Origin: Pseudomonadota bacterium
GTDB lineage: Bacteria > Pseudomonadota > Gammaproteobacteria > Acidithiobacillales > Acidithiobacillaceae
Length of the DNA stretch: 7,245 nt
Reading direction: 5' to 3'
NCBI GenBank assembly: GCA_021840785.1
Contig: JAKBXD010000094.1
Span: 1-7,245, forward strand
The number at the start of each line of letters is the position of its first letter. Within the stretch, counting starts at the first letter, position 1. Under the pieces are notes generated by a model. The model made no database searches, was not told where the DNA came from, and was given only the letters and a program-made list of their open reading frames with translations. Positions 1-5,459 of the stretch are shown here, one piece after another. Made by a program: the position numbers and the translations under genes.

Positions 1-46
1 TCCATATCTCTGGCCACCGGACAATCTGCGTCGGCATCGGCATCAT
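1..46 (-). CDS. Start of an unidentified gene, cut by the window edge
   Basis: A GGAAGG Shine-Dalgarno sequence at 54-59 is followed by four close ATG codons (53, 50, 46, 43). The frame from 46 or 43 stays open to the window edge and reads MMPMPTQIVRWPEIW; spacing from the SD favours it. The frame from 53/50 is also open and would give an Asp/Ala-rich N-terminus (MMDDADADAD), so the reading frame is not settled. The first ATG overlaps the stop codon (50-52) of the preceding gene, so the two genes are probably translationally coupled in one operon. About 15 codons are visible, too few for any functional call. Confidence 0.45.
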   Translation of the reverse strand, partial: MMPMPTQIVRWPEIW

Positions 47-49
47 CCA

Positions 50-391
50 TCATCCTTCCTGGGGAAACCGTAAGCGAGCCCGCCCGGCGTCCACGCCGCG
101 ATAGAGCGTCGCGAGCGTCGCCTTGGCGTGTTCGCGCCAACGGGCACTCACGGCGAACACGTCATAGGTCGGGCCATAGCAGGCGGTAGTCGATCCATCC
201 TCGCGGGCTTCAATGGCCTGCAGCGCCGTCGAGACCTGCGTCGCGGTCGTCAAGGCCACATACGGGAAGCCAGCCCGCTCAAAGTCCTGGCGCACACGGA
301 TCCAGTCCGCCTCCGCCAGCGGCGTCGGCGACTCCCACACCACTTCCCATTTTGCTCCCGCCTCGCGGGCCGCCATCAGAAACGTCAGCAT
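50..391 (-). CDS. Small phage protein of unknown function (113 aa)
   Basis: I do not recognise this family. The product is 113 residues, soluble, with no signal peptide or membrane segment. The N-terminal part is rich in Trp and acidic residues (KWEVVWESPTPLAEADW at about 14-30), and the rest is mixed alpha/beta in character. The start ATG at 389-391 lies 10 nt after an AAAGG Shine-Dalgarno core at 402-406. ATG codons nearer the SD are in other frames; the next in-frame Met is residue 6. The stop codon overlaps the possible start of the next leftward gene. The 190 bp upstream hold repeated ACAGG elements, so it may be the first gene of a regulated unit. Coding is supported by the SD, by the coupled downstream start and by agreement with the strand of all neighbours. 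Confidence 0.6.
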   Translation of the reverse strand: MLTFLMAAREAGAKWEVVWESPTPLAEADWIRVRQDFERAGFPYVALTTATQVSTALQAIEAREDGSTTACYGPTYDVFAVSARWREHAKATLATLYRGVDAGRARLRFPQEG

Positions 392-445
392 CAGCGATCA
401 TCCTTTCTCAAATCGATATCGTTAAGCCGTCCATTGAAAACACCG

Positions 446-506
446 CCTGTTTGTTAGGCAGCAAAACAGGTAGTCATTACGCGGAAAACAGGTAATCACT
501 ACCTGT
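446..506. repeat. ACAGG direct and inverted repeats (operator or iteron candidate)
   Basis: Two direct repeats, AAAACAGGTAGTCATTAC (463-480) and AAAACAGGTAATCACTAC (485-502), match at 16 of 18 positions and start exactly 22 bp apart, about two helical turns. The second forms a perfect inverted repeat, ACAGGTA-ATCAC-TACCTGT (488-506). A further inverted half site, CCTGT, lies at 446-450. The element sits in the gene-free stretch between the RepL-like gene and the 113-residue gene. Such spacing is typical of dimeric repressor operators and of initiator-binding iterons. I found no convincing promoter overlapping it. Confidence 0.6.
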
Positions 507-543
507 GGCCAAAATAGGCTCTATCGTAAACGCCATAAGGGAC

Positions 544-560
544 CCGGGCAATCCGCCCAG
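544..560 (-). other. Short hairpin after the RepL-like gene
   Basis: On the minus strand CTGGGC-GGATT-GCCCGG forms a 6 bp stem (one G-U pair) with a 5-nt loop, 18 nt past the TAA of the RepL-like gene. The following bases (GTCCCTTATGG) are not T-rich, so it is at best a weak terminator or a 3'-end structure. The rest of the 392-578 interval, apart from the ACAGG repeats, shows nothing I can name. Confidence 0.25.
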
Positions 561-578
561 CTCGCAATATCTTAATTC

Positions 579-1037
579 TTACGGCACCACAGTAGTTGCC
601 CGGCCATGCACCAATAACGGATGGCGTCCCGTCTTCCGATACTTGTCCCGTTCCTGCGAAAAGAACAGGTCAATCGCGGGATCGACATGCCCCGCACGGT
701 ACAGCGCGGGGTTCATAACATATTCGTCCGATGCCCCACTGGTCCATTTGCCAAGTGCATTCTTCTTGACCAACGATTTGATATATCTCCGCAGGTTAGC
801 CTCGTCCATGTCGAGCGCCCGGGCCATCTCGGCCACCGTCATAGCTCGGCCGTGATCAGCGATCGCGTTCGTGCGAAATTGGACGAAGCTGCTCAATCCT
901 TGGAGTACCATTTGTTCTACCGGCGTCAGAACACGCATTCGCACCATTTCCCTCCAGATGTGTTGTGGCGTGATAACAAATCGCGCCGTGCGTCCTACGA
1001 TCTCGCCCGTCTTCGTATCGACACGAACAATCGCCAT
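579..1037 (-). CDS. RepL-like winged-helix DNA-binding protein
   Basis: This 152-residue protein has a winged helix-turn-helix in its middle: LTPVEQMVLQGLSSF (37-51) starts the domain, MTVAEMARALDMDEANLRRY (66-85) reads as the HTH, and IKSLVKKNALGKW (86-98) leads into the wing. A short strand with YVMNPALYRAG (106-116) follows. That last motif, an Asn-Pro after the wing and then a hydrophobic-Gly segment, is characteristic of the RepL/MarR-like proteins of plasmids and phages, which act as replication initiators or transcription regulators. The N-terminus (MAIVRVDTKTGEIVG) also resembles them. The ATG at 1035-1037 is preceded by GAGGTGAG at optimal distance, so the start is well supported. 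A hairpin-rich leader lies upstream and ACAGG repeats downstream; either could be its target. Initiator and regulator roles cannot be told apart here. Confidence 0.65.
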   Translation of the reverse strand: MAIVRVDTKTGEIVGRTARFVITPQHIWREMVRMRVLTPVEQMVLQGLSSFVQFRTNAIADHGRAMTVAEMARALDMDEANLRRYIKSLVKKNALGKWTSGASDEYVMNPALYRAGHVDPAIDLFFSQERDKYRKTGRHPLLVHGRATTVVP

Positions 1038-1060
1038 ATGCTATACTCACCTCAGTAATG

Positions 1061-1099
1061 GACCCGCCGGGATGCTCATGGTCGTGAGCCCGGCGGGTC
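1061..1099. other. Long perfect hairpin in the leader of the RepL-like gene
   Basis: GACCCGCCGGG (1061-1071) and CCCGGCGGGTC (1089-1099) are perfect 11 bp inverted repeats; the loop holds a further CTCA/TGAG pairing. On the minus strand it ends 23 nt before the ATG at 1037, just before the Shine-Dalgarno sequence, and the bases after it (CATTACTGAGG) are not a U-tract. It could shield or organise the 5' leader, or be a protein-binding inverted repeat. Read on the plus strand it is followed by GCTTTGTGTG, a poor terminator tail, and no plus-strand gene needs one. Confidence 0.55.
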
Positions 1100-1317
1100 G
1101 CTTTGTGTGCCACAAGAAGAGACGGATCAGATTCCACACCTTGGTGTCATCCTGCGGGGTCCGCAGGAGGGCCTAGCGCCCGAACGAACGCTCCCGTGGG
1201 TCGGGTTCGCCCCGCGCTACGGCCTTATTTGGCAAGGCTCCTGTTGGTATCTTTATACGACCTGCCGAGTCTCCACTCGCTAATCGTGGAAGACCATGCA
1301 ACCATCCTGTATAATAT
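1100..1317 (-). other. Gene-free stretch with a series of short hairpins
   Basis: No convincing gene is visible here on either strand. On the minus strand it can form several short stems in series: CGAGT-GGAG-ACTCG near 1266-1279, GCCTT/AAGGC near 1222-1238, TCCTGCGG-ACC-CCGCAGGA at 1150-1168 (8 bp, perfect), and ACACC/GGTGT at 1136-1147. With the 1061-1099 hairpin this makes a strongly structured leader for the RepL-like gene, or a small RNA. A TATAAA at 1252-1257 and a TATTAT near 1311-1316 on the minus strand resemble -10 boxes, but neither has a good -35 box. I see no known riboswitch consensus and no tRNA. Confidence 0.35.
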
Positions 1318-1614
1318 TCACTCCGGCAACTCCCGCAAGCTCGGCTTCCGCTTCTTCGGCTTCGGCACTAGGGGGCGCCAGCGACATTGCGGGCAAATTA
1401 CACTCGCCGCTTGATAGCCGCCGCCCATCGCCGTCGCCACAAAGCGTTCGCCGGTCAGATCGCCCTGGCCACATTGATCACAGGCGTACGGCGTCGGCGT
1501 CCGAATCGCTTGCCACACGCGGTGTTGCTGCCACCAGCCCTGGCCTTGCGCTGGTACCCCCGGAATCGTCCGGCCCTGGCTCTCCACCGGATGGCCCGTC
1601 CGTAGATCTGGCAT
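1318..1614 (-). CDS. Small zinc-ribbon protein (98 aa)
   Basis: The 98-residue product has a CxxC pair at 45-48 (CDQC) and another at 74-77 (CPQC), the spacing of a single zinc ribbon, followed by a basic tail (KPKKRK near 85-90). This suggests a nucleic-acid-binding or structural zinc-ribbon protein; the exact role is unknown. The N-terminal 40 residues are Gly/Gln/Trp-rich and without obvious fold. The ATG at 1612-1614 follows an AAGGAG Shine-Dalgarno sequence with a 10-nt spacer, inside the coiled-coil gene. The resulting out-of-frame overlap of 137 bp is unusually long. It is the last gene visible before the hairpin-rich gap and is probably co-transcribed with the terminase genes. Confidence 0.6.
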   Translation of the reverse strand: MPDLRTGHPVESQGRTIPGVPAQGQGWWQQHRVWQAIRTPTPYACDQCGQGDLTGERFVATAMGGGYQAASVICPQCRWRPLVPKPKKRKPSLRELPE

Positions 1615-1846
1615 CGGCTTGCATCTCCTTAATTTCGTCCACCATGCGTTGACACGTCGCGTTAAAGTCCTCGGGACTCATTAACTTGCGCAAGGTCATC
1701 AGCTCTTCCATCGCCCGTTGGCGCACGGCAAAATCAAACATGCTCGCTTCCAGCGCGTTCATGCGTTGCTCCATATGCCAGAGCACCTGCGTTAACCGTT
1801 GGGCTTTGCTTTCTTGCACCGGACGAAACATCGACTTCGATGCCAT
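1478..1846 (-). CDS. Coiled-coil protein downstream of TerL (122 aa)
   Basis: I chose the ATG at 1844-1846 because it follows a very strong GGAGGAGG sequence at a 9-nt spacing and starts one base after the TAA stop of the large terminase gene (TAAGATG). In-frame starts at 1855 and 1876 lie within the terminase gene. The product begins MASKSMFRPV, then has a Met/Glu/Arg/Leu-rich stretch at about 15-78 that should form a long helix or coiled coil. The tail, from about residue 80, is Gly/Ser/Pro/Asp-rich and probably disordered. The disordered tail is the part that overlaps the zinc-ribbon gene in another frame, so its composition may be set by that gene. Function unknown; small coiled-coil proteins beside terminases are common in phages. 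Confidence 0.65.
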   Translation of the reverse strand: MASKSMFRPVQESKAQRLTQVLWHMEQRMNALEASMFDFAVRQRAMEELMTLRKLMSPEDFNATCQRMVDEIKEMQADARSTDGPSGGEPGPDDSGGTSARPGLVAATPRVASDSDADAVRL

Positions 1847-1847
1847 C

Positions 1848-3404
1848 TTACGCATCCTCCTCCAATTGATCGGCAAAGAGTTTCCGGACCCGGGTGCCTG
1901 CCAACGCTAAATCCCAGGCATCCGCCGCATCCTCATGGGTCATCTTCGGGGCCAAGGTCACCAATTGCTGATACAGTTTCACCATGCGCCGATGCATCTT
2001 CACGGCAGGGAGCCGATCCAGGTCCACCCAGCCGTCCTGCGCGGGATCCACGGCCCGCAACCACAAATGCCCATCTTCCACATAGGGCACATTGCGCGTA
2101 ATCCGGTCGTATTTATCGCCCGTGCTCGTGATCGCTTTCACCGGTAGCGGCATCGCCCCCGGCACGGTCGTATGCCAATGCTTCAGGTTGTGCACGAAGT
2201 ACGCTTGGCCTTGGTTATCCTCCACCGTGATCCGGTCGGGCGCCCACTGGCGATAGGCCGTCAAGACGCGCGGCAATTGCTCGCCAATCGGAGTGGGCTC
2301 CGCGATCATGTCGAGGACCAGCGCTTCCCCTGTCCGAGTCACGCCCAACACCACAATCGCAAAGTCATCACTCGTGCTCTTGGCGGTCGTGGCGGGATCA
2401 ATGCCCACGACGACGGTGAGCGGTTCCCCCCGCCAGACCCAATGATCGTCCTCCACCGTAATTTCGTCGGCGGTGTACCAACGGAACCAGCGGGCTTGGA
2501 AGGCTCCGCCGTGGAGTTCTTGGGGGCGCTGTTGGTAGAGGGCAGCATAATCCGCACTGCCAATGCGCCGCCGTTGCGCCCGCAACCACGCCAACGGGAA
2601 CTCGTCCGGCCAGAGAGGTTCGCCGGGCGCTCGGCCTAAGACATCGGTCTCTTCGGCTTCCGCTGGAAACCGGACGACGGTCCATTGATCCCCTTCGCCC
2701 AATTCCTGCTGACGGAGCAGCCGCCCGGCAATGTCGTCTTCGTGCCAGCGGGTCATGATGAGGATCGTTTTCCCGTCGCGTTCCAGCCGCGTGGCTGCCG
2801 TACTGGTATACCAGTCCCACACCTTATCGCGCATCGTCTGGCTGTTGGCTTCTTCGCGATCCCGTAAGAGGTCATCCATGATCAACAAATGGGCGCCCCG
2901 CCCGGTAATCGGTCCCCCCACGCCCGCCGCCGTCAAGCCGCCATAATGGTCGGCCAACTTCCAATCATCCGCCGCCCGCGAATCCTCCGCCAATCGGACC
3001 CCAAACAGGCGCTCGCCATATTCCGCCAAGAGATTCCGACTCTGCCGACTAAACGTTTTCGCGAGGTCTCCACTATAGGAGGTCGTAATCACATGATGGT
3101 CGGGATGTCGTCCGAGATACCAGGCACTGAAATGCGCATTCGCCGTTTGTGATTTCCGATTCCGAGGCGGGAGGAAGATCATCAGTCGTGTAATCTCCCC
3201 CCGCTCGACGGCCATCAACTGGTCGCACAGGTACTGCACATGCCGGGCGTTCCACGCGGAGGCAAAGGTGGGCGAGACGTAATGGAGGAAGGCTCTAAGG
3301 TTCTGACGGCCCATCGCCCGCTTCAGATCCGCCTCCGAAAAGGGTGTCAACAAGTTCCGGGTGGGCGGCCGCGATCCGGTCAAGGAATTCGGCAGTCGCG
3401 CCAT
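1848..3404 (-). CDS. terL: Phage terminase large subunit
   Basis: The 518-residue protein is the packaging motor ATPase and DNA-cleaving nuclease that pumps phage DNA into the prohead. The N-terminal ATPase has a P-loop-like LPPRNRKSQ (78-86), Walker B LLIMDD with acidic residues (173-178), and the coupling motif ILIMTRWHEDD (214-224), typical of large terminases. The C-terminal RNase H-like nuclease supplies metal-binding acids in VVGIDPATT (333-340; D336), ITVEDN (392-397) and HEDAADAWD (490-498). Length is normal for the family. The P-loop has Arg where the usual Gly precedes the Lys. The start at 3404 follows AGGTGG at 9 nt and lies inside terS (110 bp overlap). A later ATG at 3314 would remove the overlap partly but has no nearby Shine-Dalgarno sequence. 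Confidence 0.95.
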   Translation of the reverse strand: MARLPNSLTGSRPPTRNLLTPFSEADLKRAMGRQNLRAFLHYVSPTFASAWNARHVQYLCDQLMAVERGEITRLMIFLPPRNRKSQTANAHFSAWYLGRHPDHHVITTSYSGDLAKTFSRQSRNLLAEYGERLFGVRLAEDSRAADDWKLADHYGGLTAAGVGGPITGRGAHLLIMDDLLRDREEANSQTMRDKVWDWYTSTAATRLERDGKTILIMTRWHEDDIAGRLLRQQELGEGDQWTVVRFPAEAEETDVLGRAPGEPLWPDEFPLAWLRAQRRRIGSADYAALYQQRPQELHGGAFQARWFRWYTADEITVEDDHWVWRGEPLTVVVGIDPATTAKSTSDDFAIVVLGVTRTGEALVLDMIAEPTPIGEQLPRVLTAYRQWAPDRITVEDNQGQAYFVHNLKHWHTTVPGAMPLPVKAITSTGDKYDRITRNVPYVEDGHLWLRAVDPAQDGWVDLDRLPAVKMHRRMVKLYQQLVTLAPKMTHEDAADAWDLALAGTRVRKLFADQLEEDA

Positions 3405-3765
3405 GTTGCATCGCCACCTGTCCGCTAAGTTCCTGCTTCACTTGGACTTGCCGCCCCCACCGATCCGCGAACTTGCGCTCTAAGCGCCAGGCGGCGGCTT
3501 GCCACTGCTCTTCGGCGGCTTTCCCAATAATGAGCACGTCCCGCATTTCGGCTTCGGCTAACGCTTTTTCTATCGCGTCCGAAAATCGCCGATAGGGACT
3601 ATTGGGATGGGGGGCCCGCGCCCCGCGTTTGAGCCAGGCATAGAGCGTGTCTTTGCTCAGCCCGGCATACGCGGCCGCCGTTTCGATATAATTCCCCCCG
3701 CGCACGGCGGTCACAATTTTCTCTTGCAACTCCGGGGTGAGTTTCGTCGGGCGTCCTGCTGGCAT
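3295..3765 (-). CDS. terS: Phage terminase small subunit
   Basis: This 156-residue protein should bind the packaging initiation site and present DNA to TerL. It opens with the family's typical MPAGRPTKLTPELQEKI, followed by a helix-turn-helix (NYIETAAAYAGLSKDTLYAW, about 25-44). The central helical region carries RLERKFADRWGR (94-105), closely like the WxLERRxPxxWGR motif of many small terminases. The Gly/Ser-rich C-terminus is where terL overlaps. The frame is open to 3855, but I prefer the ATG at 3763-3765, with an AGCAGGG sequence six bases upstream; the ATG at 3771 (MTMPAG) is the alternative. The longer reading lacks family resemblance and crosses a hairpin-forming spacer. It lies directly upstream of terL, the standard order. 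Confidence 0.9.
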   Translation of the reverse strand: MPAGRPTKLTPELQEKIVTAVRGGNYIETAAAYAGLSKDTLYAWLKRGARAPHPNSPYRRFSDAIEKALAEAEMRDVLIIGKAAEEQWQAAAWRLERKFADRWGRQVQVKQELSGQVAMQHGATAEFLDRIAAAHPELVDTLFGGGSEAGDGPSEP

Positions 3766-3801
3766 CGTCATCCCTGCTTTCAAAAAGAAGATCAAAGGTG
3801 G

Positions 3802-3875
3802 AGCGGTCGGATCGGGCTTGCACCGTCGCTTCGGGCCGGGGAGGCCCGCGTGCATCTCGCTACACTACGACCGCT
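3802..3875. repeat. Nested inverted repeats between the Mom-like gene and terS
   Basis: Three nested inverted repeats lie in the spacer: an outer perfect 8 bp pair AGCGGTCG/CGACCGCT (3802-3809, 3868-3875), a middle TGCAC/GTGCA (3819-3823, 3850-3854) and an inner CGGGCC/GGCCCG (3832-3837, 3843-3848). The outer arm runs into the final codons of the Mom-like gene. On the minus strand the nearest T-run comes about 15 nt after the structure, too far for a standard terminator. It could be a structured mRNA spacer or a packaging-site element, since cos or pac sites often lie in or near terS. Confidence 0.5.
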
Positions 3876-4497
3876 TAGGATAGGGTTGCTGATGGAGGTC
3901 ACACCACGCGGCCACTTCGGGCGTTAAGGGATAGATATAGGCGTGTTTTCGTGTCTCGTGTCCGATATAGCTAATATCGTCTCGACCTAAGATCGTCTTA
4001 AGGCGGGCCAGGCTGTGGGTCCCATATCGCGCATTAAAGCTGCGCGAAGAAAAGAGTTGCGTCCCGATTTTAATCTTACTTCCGCTACTCGAGGCCGACC
4101 CCATATACCGCCAATTGGTCGCCTGGTAAATCGTGCCAACATGTCCGGCCATTTCATCGGCATAGGATAACACCGCGCGAAATCGCCCCCGATGCTGGCG
4201 CAAATGGCGCAACGCCACGCCCAAGACGCGACTTTCGCTATTAGCAGGCACGGCATCGGCGATCCAGAGGCGCGTCAGTTCAATAACCTCCGAGGATTCG
4301 CAAATGCGACAATAGGCGTTCGGTTTCCCTCCCACGCCATTCCCAAACACGATGCCCCCCGCGAGTCGATCGCGATACCACACCCCATAGCCCACGAGCA
4401 TGGTGGGGCATGTCCCGCTATAATGATGTGTGCGAATGAGACGATCCAACACTTGATGGTCGCAATTCGCCACCACGAGATCACTTTTGTCGATCAT
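3865..4497 (-). CDS. Mom-like DNA-modification protein (GNAT-related fold)
   Basis: The 210-residue product resembles phage Mu Mom and related phage proteins, which modify adenine in phage DNA to a carbamoylmethyl-type base and so block host restriction. Mom proteins have a fold related to GNAT acyltransferases. Supporting segments in order: HHYSG near the N-terminus (24-28), a strand pair GYGVWYRDRLAGGIVFG (36-52), ELTRLWI (73-79), an SRVLGVALRHLR helix (89-100), LSYAD (110-114), YQATNWRYMG (124-133) and a C-terminal KHAYIYPL (184-191). The ELTR, SYAD and YxAxNWxYxG blocks are what I recognise as Mom-like. The ATG at 4495-4497 lies within the end of the ParB-like gene (17 bp overlap) and has only a weak Shine-Dalgarno sequence, so translation is probably coupled. 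The modification chemistry and target sequence are not shown by the sequence; another GNAT-fold activity remains possible. Confidence 0.7.
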   Translation of the reverse strand: MIDKSDLVVANCDHQVLDRLIRTHHYSGTCPTMLVGYGVWYRDRLAGGIVFGNGVGGKPNAYCRICESSEVIELTRLWIADAVPANSESRVLGVALRHLRQHRGRFRAVLSYADEMAGHVGTIYQATNWRYMGSASSSGSKIKIGTQLFSSRSFNARYGTHSLARLKTILGRDDISYIGHETRKHAYIYPLTPEVAAWCDLHQQPYPKRS

Positions 4498-5083
4498 AGG
4501 CCGTCAGGGCGTGACTCAGGGCAAAGCCCATGGGCGCGAGATCATCGGGATCGGGATCGGCCTCCGCAATCGCTTTCAATCGTTGCCGAAAGGGGTCTGC
4601 TTCTCCGAGATGGACGATGAGCGTCAATTGTTCCACGTCCTTGGTCCCGTAGCCATCCAAATCCGCTAGACTGCCCATCATGGGAGCGCTCAGCCATTGG
4701 GCAATGTCATCCGCCCCAAATCCCGTCACTTCAATATCGTCGAGGCTCGCGGTCAGGTCTTCCAGCAGGTCGGCGAGCTTCGCATCATCCCAAGCTCCGC
4801 CTTGTTTATTGAGCGCGACGTTGAGCGCCTTTTCGTGCGGTTCATCGAGGTCCACGACCGAGACCTGGGCCTCGGTGTAGCCGAGATCGCGCAACACTTT
4901 ATACCGTTGATGGCCGCCAACAATCCGAGCCGTGCGCCGGTTGACGATGATCGGATCCACGTAGTCGAATTCCTGCATCGACTTCTTCAGCCGATCATAT
5001 TCCGGATCGCCCGGTTGCAAGTCTTTCCGCGGATTGTACGGCGCGGGATTACAGTCCGCCAAGGCCCAGGTCTCAATGTCCAT
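4481..5083 (-). CDS. ParB/sulfiredoxin-fold (ParB N-terminal-like) protein
   Basis: The 200-residue product begins MDIETWALADCNPAPYNPRK, the typical opening of ParB-like nuclease/CTPase-fold domains in phages. It continues with KKSMQEFDYVDPIIVN (33-48) and the signature IVGGHQRYKVLRDLGY (54-69), equivalent to the GxRRxxA box of ParB proteins. EPHEKALNVALNKQGGAWD (81-99) then leads into helices. The C-terminal third (about 120-200) lacks a domain I recognise; the methyltransferase often fused to this domain in phages is absent. I chose the ATG at 5081-5083 because AGGAG lies 7 nt upstream; an upstream in-frame start at 5122 lacks support. It overlaps the unknown gene before it by 11 bp and the Mom-like gene after it by 17 bp. 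A DNA- or nucleotide-binding role linked to DNA modification or packaging is an inference. Confidence 0.8.
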   Translation of the reverse strand: MDIETWALADCNPAPYNPRKDLQPGDPEYDRLKKSMQEFDYVDPIIVNRRTARIVGGHQRYKVLRDLGYTEAQVSVVDLDEPHEKALNVALNKQGGAWDDAKLADLLEDLTASLDDIEVTGFGADDIAQWLSAPMMGSLADLDGYGTKDVEQLTLIVHLGEADPFRQRLKAIAEADPDPDDLAPMGFALSHALTAYDRQK

Positions 5084-5441
5084 GAGCCCACTCCTGCGAT
5101 GCCAACGCCGGACCGCTCGCACTCCAGGTCACCGGCCCCTCGGCGGGCAGGACGAGCGTCAGCACGTGGACCCCGCCCGGCATCTGCATCACGGCACTGA
5201 GCGCCGTCCACACGGCCGTTTCGTCCGCAAGGCTTCCCGCGCTGCTCCAGTGCCGCGTGCCCGTGTGGCCGCTCGACGGGGCATAACTCCAGGTGGCTTC
5301 CACTTGGTGCCCTTCGCTCGCGAGCGTCAGGACCATCTCATGGGGCGTCCCATCTAAGCCCGGAATCACCGGGGCGAGCGCAGCATAGATCTCGCCGGGC
5401 GTGGGGCTCACACAGGTTAGGCCACGCAATGCTGTCTGCAT
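5073..5441 (-). CDS. Small protein of unknown function with an internal repeat
   Basis: Four tandem ATG codons (5450, 5447, 5444, 5441) follow a GGGAAAGG Shine-Dalgarno sequence. The last two are at best distance, and I take 5441 by analogy with similar initiation sites elsewhere in the window; the product is then 122 residues, at most 125. No known family is evident. Counting from the longest form, two similar segments are visible: VLTLASEGHQVEATWS (40-55) and VLTLVLPAEGPVTWS (96-110), each a strand, a turn with Glu-Gly, and a second strand ending TWS. This suggests a duplicated beta-hairpin. There is no signal peptide or membrane segment. It sits between the zinc-ribbon and ParB-like genes, overlapping the latter by 11 bp, so it belongs to the same operon. 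Confidence 0.6.
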   Translation of the reverse strand: MQTALRGLTCVSPTPGEIYAALAPVIPGLDGTPHEMVLTLASEGHQVEATWSYAPSSGHTGTRHWSSAGSLADETAVWTALSAVMQMPGGVHVLTLVLPAEGPVTWSASGPALASQEWAHGH

Positions 5442-5459
5442 CATCATCATCCTTTCCCT

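Noticed and set aside
128..457. Long plus-strand open frames throughout the window, here and for example at 2172-2639, 4697-5200 and 6157-6612.
   Set aside because: They lie opposite well-supported minus-strand genes, lack Shine-Dalgarno sequences and recognisable motifs, and are expected by chance in GC-rich coding DNA.
446..506. CRISPR array.
   Set aside because: Only two short repeat copies with a 4-bp gap and no spacers or cas genes; an operator or iteron reading fits better.
515..524. TAGGCTCTAT repeated at 515-524 and 6028-6037, both in gaps between genes.
   Set aside because: A 10-bp match in 7 kb is expected many times by chance and the flanks do not match.
1190..1225. GGGTTCGCCCC, suggestive of a tRNA T-arm.
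   Set aside because: The T-loop consensus TTCRA is not met and no acceptor, D or anticodon stems can be fitted around it on either strand.
1310..1315. Perfect TATAAT on the plus strand, a possible promoter -10 box.
   Set aside because: No -35 box at 16-18 bp, no extended -10 in the right position, and no plus-strand gene downstream.
1280..1474. A 64-residue minus-strand open frame.
   Set aside because: It overlaps the zinc-ribbon gene in another frame and has no Shine-Dalgarno sequence; the zinc-ribbon frame has paired CxxC motifs.
3766..3855. Upstream extension of terS starting at 3855.
   Set aside because: The added 30 residues do not resemble small terminases, cover the nested inverted repeats, and the downstream ATG has better Shine-Dalgarno spacing.
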